From: Chersky-840 sp963848335
GTDB lineage: Bacteria > Actinomycetota > Acidimicrobiia > Acidimicrobiales > UBA8190
Direction: 5' to 3'
Length of the DNA: 64,000 bases
Assembly (NCBI GenBank): GCA_963848335.1
Contig: CAWKDD010000001.1
Span: 1,914,327-1,978,326 of the forward strand
Positions 8,649-18,755 of this stretch are shown here, piece after piece. The notes beneath the pieces were generated by a model. That model was not told the DNA's origin and searched no databases. It saw nothing but the letters and a program-made list of their open reading frames with translations. A program made the position numbers and the translations under genes. How positions within the stretch are numbered: position 1 is the first letter of the stretch; every line of letters starts with the position of its first letter.

Positions 8649-9829
8649 GCCGCCTGCTCGTGCCGGCGCACGGCGCGCTCGGCCTGCTCCCGGGCTCGGC
8701 GGTCCGCGTCCACGACGTCCTCGGCGTCGTTGGCCTCGGCCCCGTCGCGCGAGGCCAGGGTCTCGGCCACCACCTCGGCGATGGCACCCCACCCGATGCG
8801 CCCGGCCAGGAAGGCCGCCACGCCGACCTCGTTCCCGGCGTTGAGCCAGGCCGGGGCGAGGCCGCCGGCCCGGCCTGCCTCCTCGGCGAGGTCGAGGCAG
8901 ACGAACACCTTGCGGTCGGGGGGCTCGAAGTCGAGCCGGCCCAGGGACTCCCAGTCGATGGCACCGAAAGGGTGCGAGAGGCGATGGGGGAACCCGAGCG
9001 CGTACCCGATGGGCAGTCGCATGTCTGGCTGGGAAAGTTGGGCCACGGTGGATCCGTCGATGAACTCCACCATGGAGTGTACGACCGACTGGGGGTGAAC
9101 AATGACCGCGATCCGGTCGTAATCCACCCCGAACAGCTCGTGGGCCTCGATCACCTCGAGCCCTTTGTTCATGAGGGTGGAGGAGTCCACCGTGATCTTC
9201 GGTCCCATTCTCCAGGTCGGATGGGCCAGCGCGTCCTGCACCCCGACGGCGGCGAGCTCTTCCGAGCTGCGCCCGCGAAAGGGCCCGCCGCTGGCGGTGA
9301 GTACCAGGCGGGCCACCTCGTGGGGGCCGTCGCCGGCACGGAGGCACTGGTGCAGGGCACAGTGCTCGGAGTCCACGGGGACGATCTCGGCGCCCGGCGT
9401 CGCCTTGGCCCGGGCCACGACAGGAGCCCCCGCGATCAGGGACTCCTTGTTGGCGAGCGCCAGTCGGCGCCCCGCCGCCAGGGCGGCCAGGGTCACGGGC
9501 AAGCCGGCGAAGCCCACCACCGCGTTGAGCACGACGTCTCCCAGACGGGCCACCGCGGCCAGACCGTCGGGCCCGGCCAGGACCTCGGTCCCCTTGGGCA
9601 CCGCCTCCGACAGCGCCCGCACCAAGGTGGCGTCGCCGATGGCCACGACCTCGGGGCGCAGCACCTGCGCCTGGGCGGCGAGGACGTCGACCGAGCGCCA
9701 CGTGGCCAGGCCGGCCGCGCTGAACCGGTCGGGCTCGGCCGCCATCACCTCCACGGCCTGGGTGCCGATGGACCCCGTCGATCCCACGAGGCTGACCCTC
9801 ACCGCCCGCCCCCCCGGCGTCGGGCCCAT
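8645..9829 (-). CDS. dxr: 1-deoxy-D-xylulose 5-phosphate reductoisomerase
   Basis: NADPH-dependent enzyme making MEP from DXP, 394 aa. The N-terminal Rossmann motif GSTGSIG is followed by LANKESLIAG, the active-site segments VDSEHCALHQCL and TASGGPF, and metal/substrate-loop motifs including NKGLEVIEAH and NAGNEVGVAAFL. The C-terminal helical domain is present. The start is the ATG at 9829, with a GTG nine codons later as an alternative. It follows cdsA by 28 bp and overlaps rseP by 4 bp. Confidence 0.96.
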   Translation of the reverse strand: MGPTPGGRAVRVSLVGSTGSIGTQAVEVMAAEPDRFSAAGLATWRSVDVLAAQAQVLRPEVVAIGDATLVRALSEAVPKGTEVLAGPDGLAAVARLGDVVLNAVVGFAGLPVTLAALAAGRRLALANKESLIAGAPVVARAKATPGAEIVPVDSEHCALHQCLRAGDGPHEVARLVLTASGGPFRGRSSEELAAVGVQDALAHPTWRMGPKITVDSSTLMNKGLEVIEAHELFGVDYDRIAVIVHPQSVVHSMVEFIDGSTVAQLSQPDMRLPIGYALGFPHRLSHPFGAIDWESLGRLDFEPPDRKVFVCLDLAEEAGRAGGLAPAWLNAGNEVGVAAFLAGRIGWGAIAEVVAETLASRDGAEANDAEDVVDADRRAREQAERAVRRHEQAA

Positions 9830-9857
9830 GTCCGGTCTCGCCCTCCGCCTCCGGCCC

Positions 9858-11621
9858 TCACCCGAGGTTGAGCACTCGGACGAGGTAGAACGTGGTCGGG
9901 AGGACGAAGAGCAGGGCGTCGACGCGATCGAGCACGCCCCCGTGCCCGGGCAGGATCGAGCCCATGTCCTTGAGCCCCAGGTCCCGCTTCACCAGTGACT
10001 CGCACAGGTCCCCGATGGGGGCCACCACCGCCACGACGAGCCCCAGGAGCGCCGCCTTCGGAACGGTCCAGGGGTGGACCTGTCCGGTGACCGCCGCGGA
10101 GAGGGCCACGGCGACCACGGCCCCGCCGATCAGCCCCTCCCACGTCTTGTTGGGGCTCACCTTGGGGGCCAGGTGTCGCCGGCCCAACCAGCTCCCGATG
10201 GCGAGCGCACCCACGTCGGCGCCGATGGTGGCCACGACCGCGCCCAGCAGGAAGGCGATGCCGTGGCGCTGGGGGTACTCGCTGGGCGCCAGCATGAGCG
10301 CGGCGAACGAGCCGAGGAAGCCCACCCACAGGAAGCCGAGCAACGTGCTCGAGACGCTCTCCACCGTCGATCCCCGGTCGATGCCGACGAGGCTCCACAC
10401 CATGGAGGTGATGACCACCAGGAGGAGCACGAGAGGGATGGCGGCGATCCCTTTGGAATAGGTCGCCACCATGATGGCGACCGTCGCCACCAGGCCGAGA
10501 AGGGTGGCAGGGCGCTTGCCGCCGCGGCGCAGCGCGGCGTAGCACTCCGCCGCGGCCAGGGCGACGACCAGGGTGACCAGCACCAGGGTGGCGACGGTGC
10601 CCGCCTCGAAGCAGAGCACCGCCACCAGCGCGAACCCGACACCGGTGGCGATGGCCACGGGCAGGTTGCGCCCCGAGCGGGGCGCCCCGGCGCCCGGTGG
10701 GCCCAATTGGCGCCGCGGCAGGGGGCCGCGAGGGGCCGAGGCGCCCATGTCCCGCTGAGATCGCAGCGGCGAGGAGCTGATCGAGGCCACGCCCCGCTCG
10801 ACCTCCTCCGGCGCGACGCCGATGTCGGGTGTGGGAGACGCCGCCGGCGGCACCGGGGGCCGCGCCCCGGCGGGAGGCTCGTCGCCGCCGCCTTCCTCCT
10901 CCCACCAGCCTGCGGCGCTGGTGCCGGCGTCGTGCTCTGCCTCCCAGCGGTCCTCGTCGGCCACCGCCGCGTTCAGGTCGTCGAACTCCCAGGGCCGGCG
11001 CTCCTCGACCGGGGTCTCCTCGAGGGCGCCCACCCGCGTGTCCTCGTCGGCCAGGAGCGAGGGGTCGAACCCACTGTCGTCCCACTCGTGTTGGTGCTCG
11101 CGCCATGCCGGCCCGGTGTCGCCGGCGGCGGACCACTGGGTCTCGCCCGCCTCGTCGTCGCCGCGGCGGTCGAGCACGGCGGGGACCTGGCCGGTGGGCG
11201 GGTCGGTCCAATGCGGCATGTCGGGCACGACGGTGGTGGGCTCCGACAGCTTGAGGACGTCGGAGCCCGGTTCGAGGGGGTCGCCGCCGTTGCGGCCCGA
11301 GGGCGCGGCGCGGCCCGCCTCCTCGCTTCGATCCGGAGGCATCGGTGACGCGGCGCGGACCGAGGCCACGTCCTCTTCGAGATCCTCCTCGACGACCTCG
11401 GAGAACAGATCGAACGCCGGAGCGCTGGGCGTCCCCACCCCCGGTGCGGCTGGCGGGGACACGGGCTCGTCGGCCCGCGACGCCTGCGCCGTGGTGTCGT
11501 CGTCGAGCTCACCGCTGCCGGCGACGGACCCCGCCGGCTGGGCACCGATGATCCGCACGCGCTCGGTGACGGGCTCCAGGGGAGCCTCGCCTTCGGGCCC
11601 GTATTCGTCTCGGTCGTCCAC
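9858..11621 (-). CDS. cdsA: Phosphatidate cytidylyltransferase with long acidic N-terminal extension
   Basis: Makes CDP-diacylglycerol for phospholipid synthesis. The C-terminal ~275 residues are a multi-pass membrane domain with the CDS signature: SPNKTWEG, then GDLCESLVKRD, KDMGSILPGHGG and LDRVDA. The protein is 587 aa, about twice the usual CdsA length. The first ~310 residues are hydrophilic, acidic, rich in Pro/Glu/Asp/Trp and apparently disordered, with no domain I recognise. Both parts lie in one uninterrupted frame, so this is not a frameshift artefact; a downstream start for a shorter CdsA cannot be excluded. It lies between frr and dxr. Confidence 0.92.
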   Translation of the reverse strand: MDDRDEYGPEGEAPLEPVTERVRIIGAQPAGSVAGSGELDDDTTAQASRADEPVSPPAAPGVGTPSAPAFDLFSEVVEEDLEEDVASVRAASPMPPDRSEEAGRAAPSGRNGGDPLEPGSDVLKLSEPTTVVPDMPHWTDPPTGQVPAVLDRRGDDEAGETQWSAAGDTGPAWREHQHEWDDSGFDPSLLADEDTRVGALEETPVEERRPWEFDDLNAAVADEDRWEAEHDAGTSAAGWWEEEGGGDEPPAGARPPVPPAASPTPDIGVAPEEVERGVASISSSPLRSQRDMGASAPRGPLPRRQLGPPGAGAPRSGRNLPVAIATGVGFALVAVLCFEAGTVATLVLVTLVVALAAAECYAALRRGGKRPATLLGLVATVAIMVATYSKGIAAIPLVLLLVVITSMVWSLVGIDRGSTVESVSSTLLGFLWVGFLGSFAALMLAPSEYPQRHGIAFLLGAVVATIGADVGALAIGSWLGRRHLAPKVSPNKTWEGLIGGAVVAVALSAAVTGQVHPWTVPKAALLGLVVAVVAPIGDLCESLVKRDLGLKDMGSILPGHGGVLDRVDALLFVLPTTFYLVRVLNLG

Positions 11622-11661
11622 GTCGCCTCCCCGCCGGCCGGGATCGCCCGGGCCGGCACCC

Positions 11662-12234
11662 TCAGATCTCGAGGAGCTCCTGTTCCTTGTGCGCCAGCAG
11701 CTTGTCGATCGCCGCCACCATCTCCTGGGTGAGCTTGTCGAGCTCCTTCTCGACGCGCTCGAGGGCGTCCGACGACAGGTCGCCGTCGTGCTCGAGCGCC
11801 TCGAGCTCGTGCCGGGCCGCCCGCCGCAGGTTGCGCACCGCCACCCGGCCCTCCTCGGCCTTGTGCCGCACCACCTTGACCAGCTCCTTGCGCCGCTCCT
11901 CGGTGAGCGGCGGGAAGGCCAGTCGGATCACGTTGCCGTCGTCGGAAGGCGTGATCCCGAGGTCCGAAGCCTGGATCGCCTTTTCGATGCTGGCCAGAGT
12001 CGACTTGTCGTAGGGGGAGATGACGAGCATGCGGGCCTCGGGGACGCTCAGGCCCGCCATGGTCCGAAGCTCGACCTCGGTGCCATAGACGTCGACCTTG
12101 AGGTGCTCGACCAGTCCCGAGGTGGCCCGACCGGTGCGGACGCCCCCGAAGTCCGCCTGGGTGTGGCCCACCGCCTTTTCCATGCGCTCGCGGGTGTCGC
12201 TGAGCACCACTCCGGAGAGCTCGTCGTCCATCAC
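11662..12234 (-). CDS. frr: Ribosome recycling factor
   Basis: Splits post-termination ribosomes together with EF-G. The 190-aa protein shows family motifs FGGVRTGRAT, VPEARMLVISPYDKST, GITPSDDGNVIRLAFPPLTEERRKELVK and the final helix LTQEMVAAIDKLLAHKEQELLEI read in pieces. It overlaps the pyrH stop by 4 bp, giving the usual tsf-pyrH-frr order. The cdsA start lies 40 bp downstream. Confidence 0.97.
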   Translation of the reverse strand: MMDDELSGVVLSDTRERMEKAVGHTQADFGGVRTGRATSGLVEHLKVDVYGTEVELRTMAGLSVPEARMLVISPYDKSTLASIEKAIQASDLGITPSDDGNVIRLAFPPLTEERRKELVKVVRHKAEEGRVAVRNLRRAARHELEALEHDGDLSSDALERVEKELDKLTQEMVAAIDKLLAHKEQELLEI

Positions 12235-13022
12235 CTGATCAGCGTACCGATCTCCTCGCCGGCCAGCGCACGATGCAGGTTCCCGGGCCCCATCAGGTCG
12301 AATACGAGCACGGGGAGGCGGTTGTCCTTGCAGAAGGTGATCGCCGTGAGGTCCATGACCCGCAGGTCCTGGTTGACCACGTCCATGAAGGCGAGCTCGT
12401 CGTAGCGGTGCGCGCCGGGGTCGAGCTTGGGATCGGCGCTGTAGACCCCGTCGACCCCCGAATGCGTGCCCTTCAGGAGGATCTCGGCCTCGATCTCGGC
12501 GGCCCGCAGGGCGGCGGAGGTGTCGGTGGTGAAGTACGGGTTGCCCATGCCGGCCGCGAAGATCACCACCCGGCCCTTCTCCAGATGGCGGATGGCCCGC
12601 CGTCGGATATAGGGCTCGGCCACCTCGGCCATGGAGATGGCCGACAGCACCCGGGTGGGCTGACCGTGACGCTCGACGGCGTCCTGGAGGGCGAGGGCGT
12701 TGACGACGGTGGCGAGCATGCCCATGGTGTCCGACGTCGTGCGGTCGAGCCCTTGGGCCTCCCCGATGGCACCGCGCCAGATGTTGCCCCCGCCCACCAC
12801 GATGGCGAGCTCGAGATCGAGCTCGGCGCGCGCCACGGCGATCTCCCTGGCGAAGCGCTCCACCACCACACCGTCGATGGTCTCGTCGGACGCGGACGAG
12901 GCCAGAGCCTCACCCGACATCTTGAGGACCACCCGGCGCTTGCCGAGCACACGCTCCGACGCTGGTACCTGGGCCGTCATCGACGCCACCGCGTCGCTCC
13001 CGGCGACCTCAGCCGCCGACAA
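12231..13022 (-). CDS. pyrH: Uridylate (UMP) kinase
   Basis: Amino-acid-kinase-fold enzyme that phosphorylates UMP to UDP. VVLKMSGEAL (phosphate loop), VGGGNIWRG, DTMGMLATVVNALAL and GTHSGVDGVYSADPKL identify it. The protein is 263 aa, with a ~25-residue N-terminal extension before the core. Its 5' end overlaps the tsf 3' end by 14 bp, so an internal start such as the ATG of MTAQVPASE is possible. Confidence 0.96.
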   Translation of the reverse strand: MSAAEVAGSDAVASMTAQVPASERVLGKRRVVLKMSGEALASSASDETIDGVVVERFAREIAVARAELDLELAIVVGGGNIWRGAIGEAQGLDRTTSDTMGMLATVVNALALQDAVERHGQPTRVLSAISMAEVAEPYIRRRAIRHLEKGRVVIFAAGMGNPYFTTDTSAALRAAEIEAEILLKGTHSGVDGVYSADPKLDPGAHRYDELAFMDVVNQDLRVMDLTAITFCKDNRLPVLVFDLMGPGNLHRALAGEEIGTLIR

Positions 13023-13803
13023 CGACCTGGGCGAACCGCACGATCTCCGCGCTCCCGACGAATTGGGCGATCGTGCGCTTCTCGTCCTTGGCGTAGGGCT
13101 GCTCGAGCAGGCACCGCTCTTTGAACCACCCGTTCATCCGGCCGTCCACGATCTTGGGGAGGGCCGCCTCGGGCTTCCCTTCGTTGCGCGACAGCTTCTC
13201 GATGGTGGCGCGCTCGGCGTCGACCTCCTCCTGGGGCACGTCCTCGCGCCGGAGGTAGGTCGGTCGGGCGAAGGCCACGTGCACAGCGACGTCGTGCGCC
13301 AGCTCGTCGGTGGCGCCGACCATCTCCACGAGCACGGCGTTGACACCCCGACCCGACTGCATGTGCAGGTAGGTCCCGACGACCGAGCTCTCGCCCATCT
13401 CGAAGCGGGCGATCTCACCCACGGAGATGTTCTCCTTGAGCGTGGTCTTGAGCTCGTCGATGTCGTCGCTGCGATCGGCGACCGCCTGAGGGCCCTTTTC
13501 CGCCACGAGCTGGGCGAGCTCGTCGGTGAGGTTGACGAAGCTCTCGGCCTTGGCCACGAAGTCGGTCTCGCACCGGAGCTCGACGATGGCGGCGTTGCGC
13601 CCGGACACGGCCAGCGCCACCGCCCCCTGGGTGGCCTCGCGTTCCGAACGCTTGGCCGCGCCGGCCAGGCCCTGCTCGCGCAGCCACTGGCGTGCCTTGT
13701 CCATGTCGCCGCCGGTCTCCTCCAGGGCGCGCTTGCTGTCGAGCATGCCCGCGCCCGTGGCCCGGCGCAGCGTCTGGACGTCCTTTGCGGTGAAATCGGC
13801 CAT
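13009..13803 (-). CDS. tsf: Translation elongation factor Ts
   Basis: Nucleotide exchange factor for EF-Tu. The N-terminal UBA-like domain (FTAKDVQTLRRATGAGMLDSK) and the core motif ELRCETDFVAK are clear, followed by two core subdomains and a C-terminal segment with NEGKPE and the IAQFVGSAEIVRFAQ strand. The 264-aa length is normal for a high-GC Gram-positive. It directly follows rpsB, 2 bp after its stop, as in most bacteria. Confidence 0.97.
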   Translation of the reverse strand: MADFTAKDVQTLRRATGAGMLDSKRALEETGGDMDKARQWLREQGLAGAAKRSEREATQGAVALAVSGRNAAIVELRCETDFVAKAESFVNLTDELAQLVAEKGPQAVADRSDDIDELKTTLKENISVGEIARFEMGESSVVGTYLHMQSGRGVNAVLVEMVGATDELAHDVAVHVAFARPTYLRREDVPQEEVDAERATIEKLSRNEGKPEAALPKIVDGRMNGWFKERCLLEQPYAKDEKRTIAQFVGSAEIVRFAQVVVGG

Positions 13804-13805
13804 GG

Positions 13806-14831
13806 CTAGCTCTCGTCGGTGAGTGGTCGGGAATCGGTGGTGGCCTCAGCAGGCCCTGACGGGTCCGCATCGCCGGCCGGCGCGTCCGCAGTGGCGGTCG
13901 GAGCGGCGTCCGCAGTCGCGTCCGGGGTGGCCGTGATGGCGTCCGACGCGACCGCAGTCGGCGCCACCGGGGCGGTTTCGGGTGCCGCCGCCGCACCGGT
14001 GGCGGCACCCGGGGGTGCGGCGGGCGCGGGCTCGTCGGAGGGCGGCTCGGGTGTGTCGGACCCCACCGGCGCACGCGGCGCCCGAGGGGGACGACGCGGT
14101 CCTGTGGTCGCCGACGCCGGGGGCGCAGGCGGTGCGGGCCGGTGCTCGGCCACCCAGCGCCCCTCGACCACGGCCTCGGCCATGACCCGGCACATGAGGG
14201 CGCCGGACCGGATGGCGTCGTCGTTGCCCGGGATCACGTAGGTGATCACGTCGGGATCGCAGTTGGTGTCGACCACGGCGACGATGGGCATCACCAGCTT
14301 GTTGGCCTCGGTGACGGCGATGTGCTCCTTCTTGGTGTCGATCACGAAGACGGCGTCGGGGAGCCGGTCGAGGTCACGGATGCCGCCCAGGTTCCGACGG
14401 AGCTTCTCCAGCTCGCGGCGATGGCGCAGGCCTTCCTTTTTGGGCATGGCCTCGAAGTCGCCGGCTCGCTCCATGGCCTCGTACTCGCGCATCTTCCCGA
14501 CGCGCGACGAGATGGTGGTGAAGTTGGTCAGCATCCCCCCCAGCCACCGCTCGTTGACGTACGGCATCCCGCACGCCCTGGCGTAGGTGGCGATGGGGCC
14601 CTGGGTCTGCTTCTTGGTGCCCACGAAGAGCAGGATCCCGCCCTTGGCCACCAGGTCGCGGACGTACCCGTAGGCCTCTTCGAGACCCTCGAGGGTCTTC
14701 TTGAGGTCGATGATGTAGATCCCGTTGCGCTCGCCCAGGATGAAACGGCGCATCTTCGGGTTCCATCGGCGGGTCTGGTGGCCGAAATGCATGCCGGCCT
14801 CCAGCAACTGCCGAGTCGTGACAACTGCCAC
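13806..14831 (-). CDS. rpsB: Small ribosomal subunit protein uS2 with Ala/Pro-rich tail
   Basis: uS2 of the 30S subunit. The start AVVTTRQLLEAGMHFGHQ and motifs RRWNPKM, FVGTKKQ and DTNCDPD match the family. The GTG at 14831 is preferred over the in-frame ATG at 14846 because GGGAGGA (14838-14845) is an excellent Shine-Dalgarno six bases before GTG and overlaps that ATG region. The core ends near residue 240. A ~100-residue tail of Ala, Pro, Thr and Asp, low in complexity, follows without frameshift. It leads the rpsB-tsf-pyrH-frr operon. Confidence 0.95.
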   Translation of the reverse strand: MAVVTTRQLLEAGMHFGHQTRRWNPKMRRFILGERNGIYIIDLKKTLEGLEEAYGYVRDLVAKGGILLFVGTKKQTQGPIATYARACGMPYVNERWLGGMLTNFTTISSRVGKMREYEAMERAGDFEAMPKKEGLRHRRELEKLRRNLGGIRDLDRLPDAVFVIDTKKEHIAVTEANKLVMPIVAVVDTNCDPDVITYVIPGNDDAIRSGALMCRVMAEAVVEGRWVAEHRPAPPAPPASATTGPRRPPRAPRAPVGSDTPEPPSDEPAPAAPPGAATGAAAAPETAPVAPTAVASDAITATPDATADAAPTATADAPAGDADPSGPAEATTDSRPLTDES

Positions 14832-15056
14832 GGCTGGTCCTCCCATCGGTTGTCCTTCCCCGGCGCTGCGCTCCCGCAGGGGCGACCGTGGACGCGCCCG
14901 GGTGCTTCGAAGTGTTCGTAGTGCCCCGCCGCCTCGGCGGGACGGTGCCATGGTAACCGACCGGACCGTGGCCCGCGACGGGCGACGGCACGTGGACCTC
15001 GGGCTCCTGGTCGCGTGCCGGGGTACCCGCAGGAGAGTCCCGGACGGCGAGGCGGG

Positions 15057-15908
<852 letters not shown>

Positions 15909-15916
15909 GCCTCCCC

Positions 15917-16846
15917 CTACGCTCGGGGATGGGTCGCCCCGTACACCGAGAGCAACCGGTCCTTGCTGACATGAGTGTAGACCTGCGTGGTCTGCAGACT
16001 GGCGTGTCCCAGCAGTTCCTGGACGACACGCAGGTCAGCGCCCCCGTCGAGGAGGTGCGTGGCGAAGCTGTGGCGGAGGGCGTGCGGGTGGGTGGGAACC
16101 GGGGACCTGCGGTCGATGACGCGCCGGACGTCCCGGGTCCCCAGGCGTGCGCCCCGGCGGTTGAGGAAGATGGCATGCGGGGGTGACACCTCGGTCACGA
16201 GCACCGAGCGGCCCCCGGCCAGCCACAGGTCGATCGCCTCGGCACAACGATCGTGCATCGGGACCCGTCGCTGGCGACGCCCCTTCCCCATCACCGTGAC
16301 CATGTGGGCCCGCATGTCGACGTCACCGATGTCGAGCCCGCACAGCTCGGCCACACGGAGCCCGCACCCGTAGAGGAGCTCGAGCACGGCGTCATCGCGC
16401 GCCGCCAACGCGTCGTGCAGTTCCAGGGACGGCGCCGTCCCCTCGGCGGCTCCGGCCGGCGGGGCCGGGTCGTCGGAGGCCGAAGTGGAACTATCGAGCA
16501 GGACGTCGAGATCGGCGTGCTCGAGCACCCTGGGCAGGCGCGACGGCCCTCCCGGTGACGACAGCCGGCGGGCAGGGTCGACGTCGAGGACGCCCCGGCG
16601 TCGTTGCCACGCGAAGTAACAGCGGAGGGCGGCGGCCTTGCGCGCCACCGTGGACCGGGCATAGCGGCGTGTGGTGAGGTACCCCAGGTACCGGCGCAAG
16701 AGCATCCGGTCCACAGCGCCGGGACCGTCGACCGACGCGCGTTGAGCCCAGGCCACGAAGTCCCTCAGGTCACCCGCATAGGCGCGTCGCGTCGCCGGGG
16801 ACTGCCCGCCGAGGGATCGGGAGAACGCCTCGGAGTCCCAGGCCAT
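15917..16846 (-). CDS. xerC: Tyrosine recombinase XerC-like
   Basis: Site-specific recombinase of 309 aa, probably for chromosome dimer resolution at dif. The N-terminal SAM-like DNA-binding domain (TRRAYAGDLRDFVAWAQ) precedes a catalytic domain carrying Arg in GCGLRVAEL, a Lys near VMGKGRR, HALRHSF (HxxR), LLGHAS and the nucleophile Tyr in QVYTHV. All catalytic residues are present. A ~35-residue Ala/Pro/Ser insertion lies between the domains. No mobile-element genes lie beside it, and position upstream of whiG near rpsB is typical of chromosomal xerC in actinobacteria. Confidence 0.92.
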   Translation of the reverse strand: MAWDSEAFSRSLGGQSPATRRAYAGDLRDFVAWAQRASVDGPGAVDRMLLRRYLGYLTTRRYARSTVARKAAALRCYFAWQRRRGVLDVDPARRLSSPGGPSRLPRVLEHADLDVLLDSSTSASDDPAPPAGAAEGTAPSLELHDALAARDDAVLELLYGCGLRVAELCGLDIGDVDMRAHMVTVMGKGRRQRRVPMHDRCAEAIDLWLAGGRSVLVTEVSPPHAIFLNRRGARLGTRDVRRVIDRRSPVPTHPHALRHSFATHLLDGGADLRVVQELLGHASLQTTQVYTHVSKDRLLSVYGATHPRA

Positions 16847-16978
16847 GGCGCCACGCTACCCGTCCCGGCAAGCCTGGTGACGTTACCCGTCCCAGCGGGA
16901 CGGCGACGCTATTGTCCTCAACGGTGCATGACGCCACCAGGCCACATGCTGCCGAATCGCACCGAAGGGGGTAGGACC

Positions 16979-18667
16979 GTGCCCGACCACATCGATCGTC
17001 GTTCCTTCCTGGTTCGAGGGCTCATCGCCGCCGGAGGCGTGGCCGCCGCCGGTGGTGCGGGCGGCCTGCTGAGCGCGTGCGGCTCGGGCTCGGGCGGCTC
17101 GGGCTCGCTGTCGAGCGGGCCCCGCAACGGCATCTCCACCGCCACCCCGCAGAAGGGCGGAGCGCTCGTCTTCGGCGTCGAGGCCGAAGAGCAGGGCTTC
17201 GACCCCGCCACCGGCCGTTTCGACGAGACCGGGGTGCTCTATGCCCGGACCGTCTTCGACCCGCTCACCATCATCGCCGCCGACGGCAGCGTCCAGCCCT
17301 ACCTGGCCAAGGCCATCACCCCCAACGCCGACTACTCGGTGTGGACGATCACGGCGCGTCCCAACGTCCGGTTCCACGACGGCACGCCCTGCGACGCGGC
17401 CGCCATCGCCGGGAGCCTCAACCACTTCAAGGACAACCTCCTCGGGGTGACCTTCACCGCCGTGAGCAACATCTCGGCCACGAGCTCGGACACCGTGACC
17501 GTCACCCTGAAGCAGCCCTGGGTGCCGTTCCCCGCCTACCTCGCCGGCGGCATCGGGGGCCAGCCGGGCTACATCATCGCCCCGTCGATGATCGCCAACC
17601 CCAAGGGATCGGAGCAGCCGGTGGGAACCGGCCCCTTCAAGTTCAAGGAATGGGAGCCCAACGACCACTTCACCGCCACCCGCAACCCGGACTACTGGCG
17701 AGGGGGTGGGATGCCCTACCTCGACTCGGTCACCTACCGCCCCATCATCGACGCCCAGCAACGGGCCAACGCCCTGCTCGCCGGCAATATCGACATCATG
17801 CACACCGACCTCCCCGAGAGCATGCTGAACTTCAAGGACAACGCCAGCTACGGCTTCCTCGACGACAGCGCGCACATCGTGGGCGAGCCCGACATGAACT
17901 TCATCATGTGCAACCTGGCGGACCCCGCCATGAAGGACATCCGTGTCCGCCAGGCCATGGCCATGGCCATCAATGCCAAGCAGTACTCGCAGGTCGTCGA
18001 CAAGAGTGTCAACCCGCCCACCAACCAGCCCTTCGTGCCCAACACTCCGTACTACCTGACCGACGCGGGGTACCCGGCCTACAACCCGACCAAAGCGACG
18101 GCGCTCGTCAAGCAGCTCGAGAGCGAGACCGGCAAGCCGGTGGCGTTCACGCTCCAGTCGACCACCTCCGGGTACTCGATCCAGGTGGTGCAGTTCCTCC
18201 AGAGCCAACTCGAGGCGGTGGGCATGAAGGTCACGCTCACCCAGGTCCAGCAGGCCGACCAGATCAACAACGCCCTCGGGGGCCTGTTCCAGGCCACCTC
18301 GTGGCGCCAGTTCGCGGCGGTGGACCCCGACCTCAACTACCTGTGGTGGAGCCCCACCGAGATCTTCGGCACCGGCCCGTCGTCGCTCGCCACCAACTTC
18401 GCCCGCAACACCGACCCGCTCATCGAGACCTACCTCCAGCAGGGACGAACCTCCACCGACCCGGCGACGAGGGCGACCGCGTACCAACAGGTGGCCAAGC
18501 GCCTGAACGCGGACCTGCCCTACATCTGGCAGGACCGGGCGACGTGGGCCATCGTCGCCCGTTCCGACGTCCAGAACTGGAACAACCCCACGACGCCCGA
18601 AGGCGCCAAGGCGTACGGCATGATCGTGGGGACGATCTGGACCCCCCAGATCTGGAAGTCGAGCTGA
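16979..18667 (+). CDS. Tat-exported lipoprotein, ABC-type peptide/solute-binding protein (SBP family 5)
   Basis: Extracellular solute-binding protein of about 562 aa, DppA/OppA-like. The N-terminus has a twin-arginine motif (DRRSFLVRG, about residues 6-14), a hydrophobic segment and a lipobox LSAC with Cys34, so it is probably exported folded and lipid-anchored. Family 5 features include GGALVFGVEAEEQGFDP, the lobe with VRFHDGTPCDA, GTGPFKFKEW and RQAMAMAINAKQ. The GTG at 16979 is preferred because a GGGGG run lies upstream. No permease or ATPase genes adjoin it, so it is an orphan component and its ligand is unknown. Confidence 0.88.
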   Translation: MPDHIDRRSFLVRGLIAAGGVAAAGGAGGLLSACGSGSGGSGSLSSGPRNGISTATPQKGGALVFGVEAEEQGFDPATGRFDETGVLYARTVFDPLTIIAADGSVQPYLAKAITPNADYSVWTITARPNVRFHDGTPCDAAAIAGSLNHFKDNLLGVTFTAVSNISATSSDTVTVTLKQPWVPFPAYLAGGIGGQPGYIIAPSMIANPKGSEQPVGTGPFKFKEWEPNDHFTATRNPDYWRGGGMPYLDSVTYRPIIDAQQRANALLAGNIDIMHTDLPESMLNFKDNASYGFLDDSAHIVGEPDMNFIMCNLADPAMKDIRVRQAMAMAINAKQYSQVVDKSVNPPTNQPFVPNTPYYLTDAGYPAYNPTKATALVKQLESETGKPVAFTLQSTTSGYSIQVVQFLQSQLEAVGMKVTLTQVQQADQINNALGGLFQATSWRQFAAVDPDLNYLWWSPTEIFGTGPSSLATNFARNTDPLIETYLQQGRTSTDPATRATAYQQVAKRLNADLPYIWQDRATWAIVARSDVQNWNNPTTPEGAKAYGMIVGTIWTPQIWKSS

Positions 18668-18755
18668 GCCCCGGGCAGGTCCCGACGGGCTCGGGCCCGG
18701 TCGGAGGCACCTGCGGTGACCGGTCACATGACGAGGCGCCCGTGAGCGAGCGCCC

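Noticed and set aside
16604..16978. Longer start for the solute-binding protein at 16604
   Set aside because: That part overlaps xerC antisense and does not contain the signal peptide start; the Tat motif begins after 16979.
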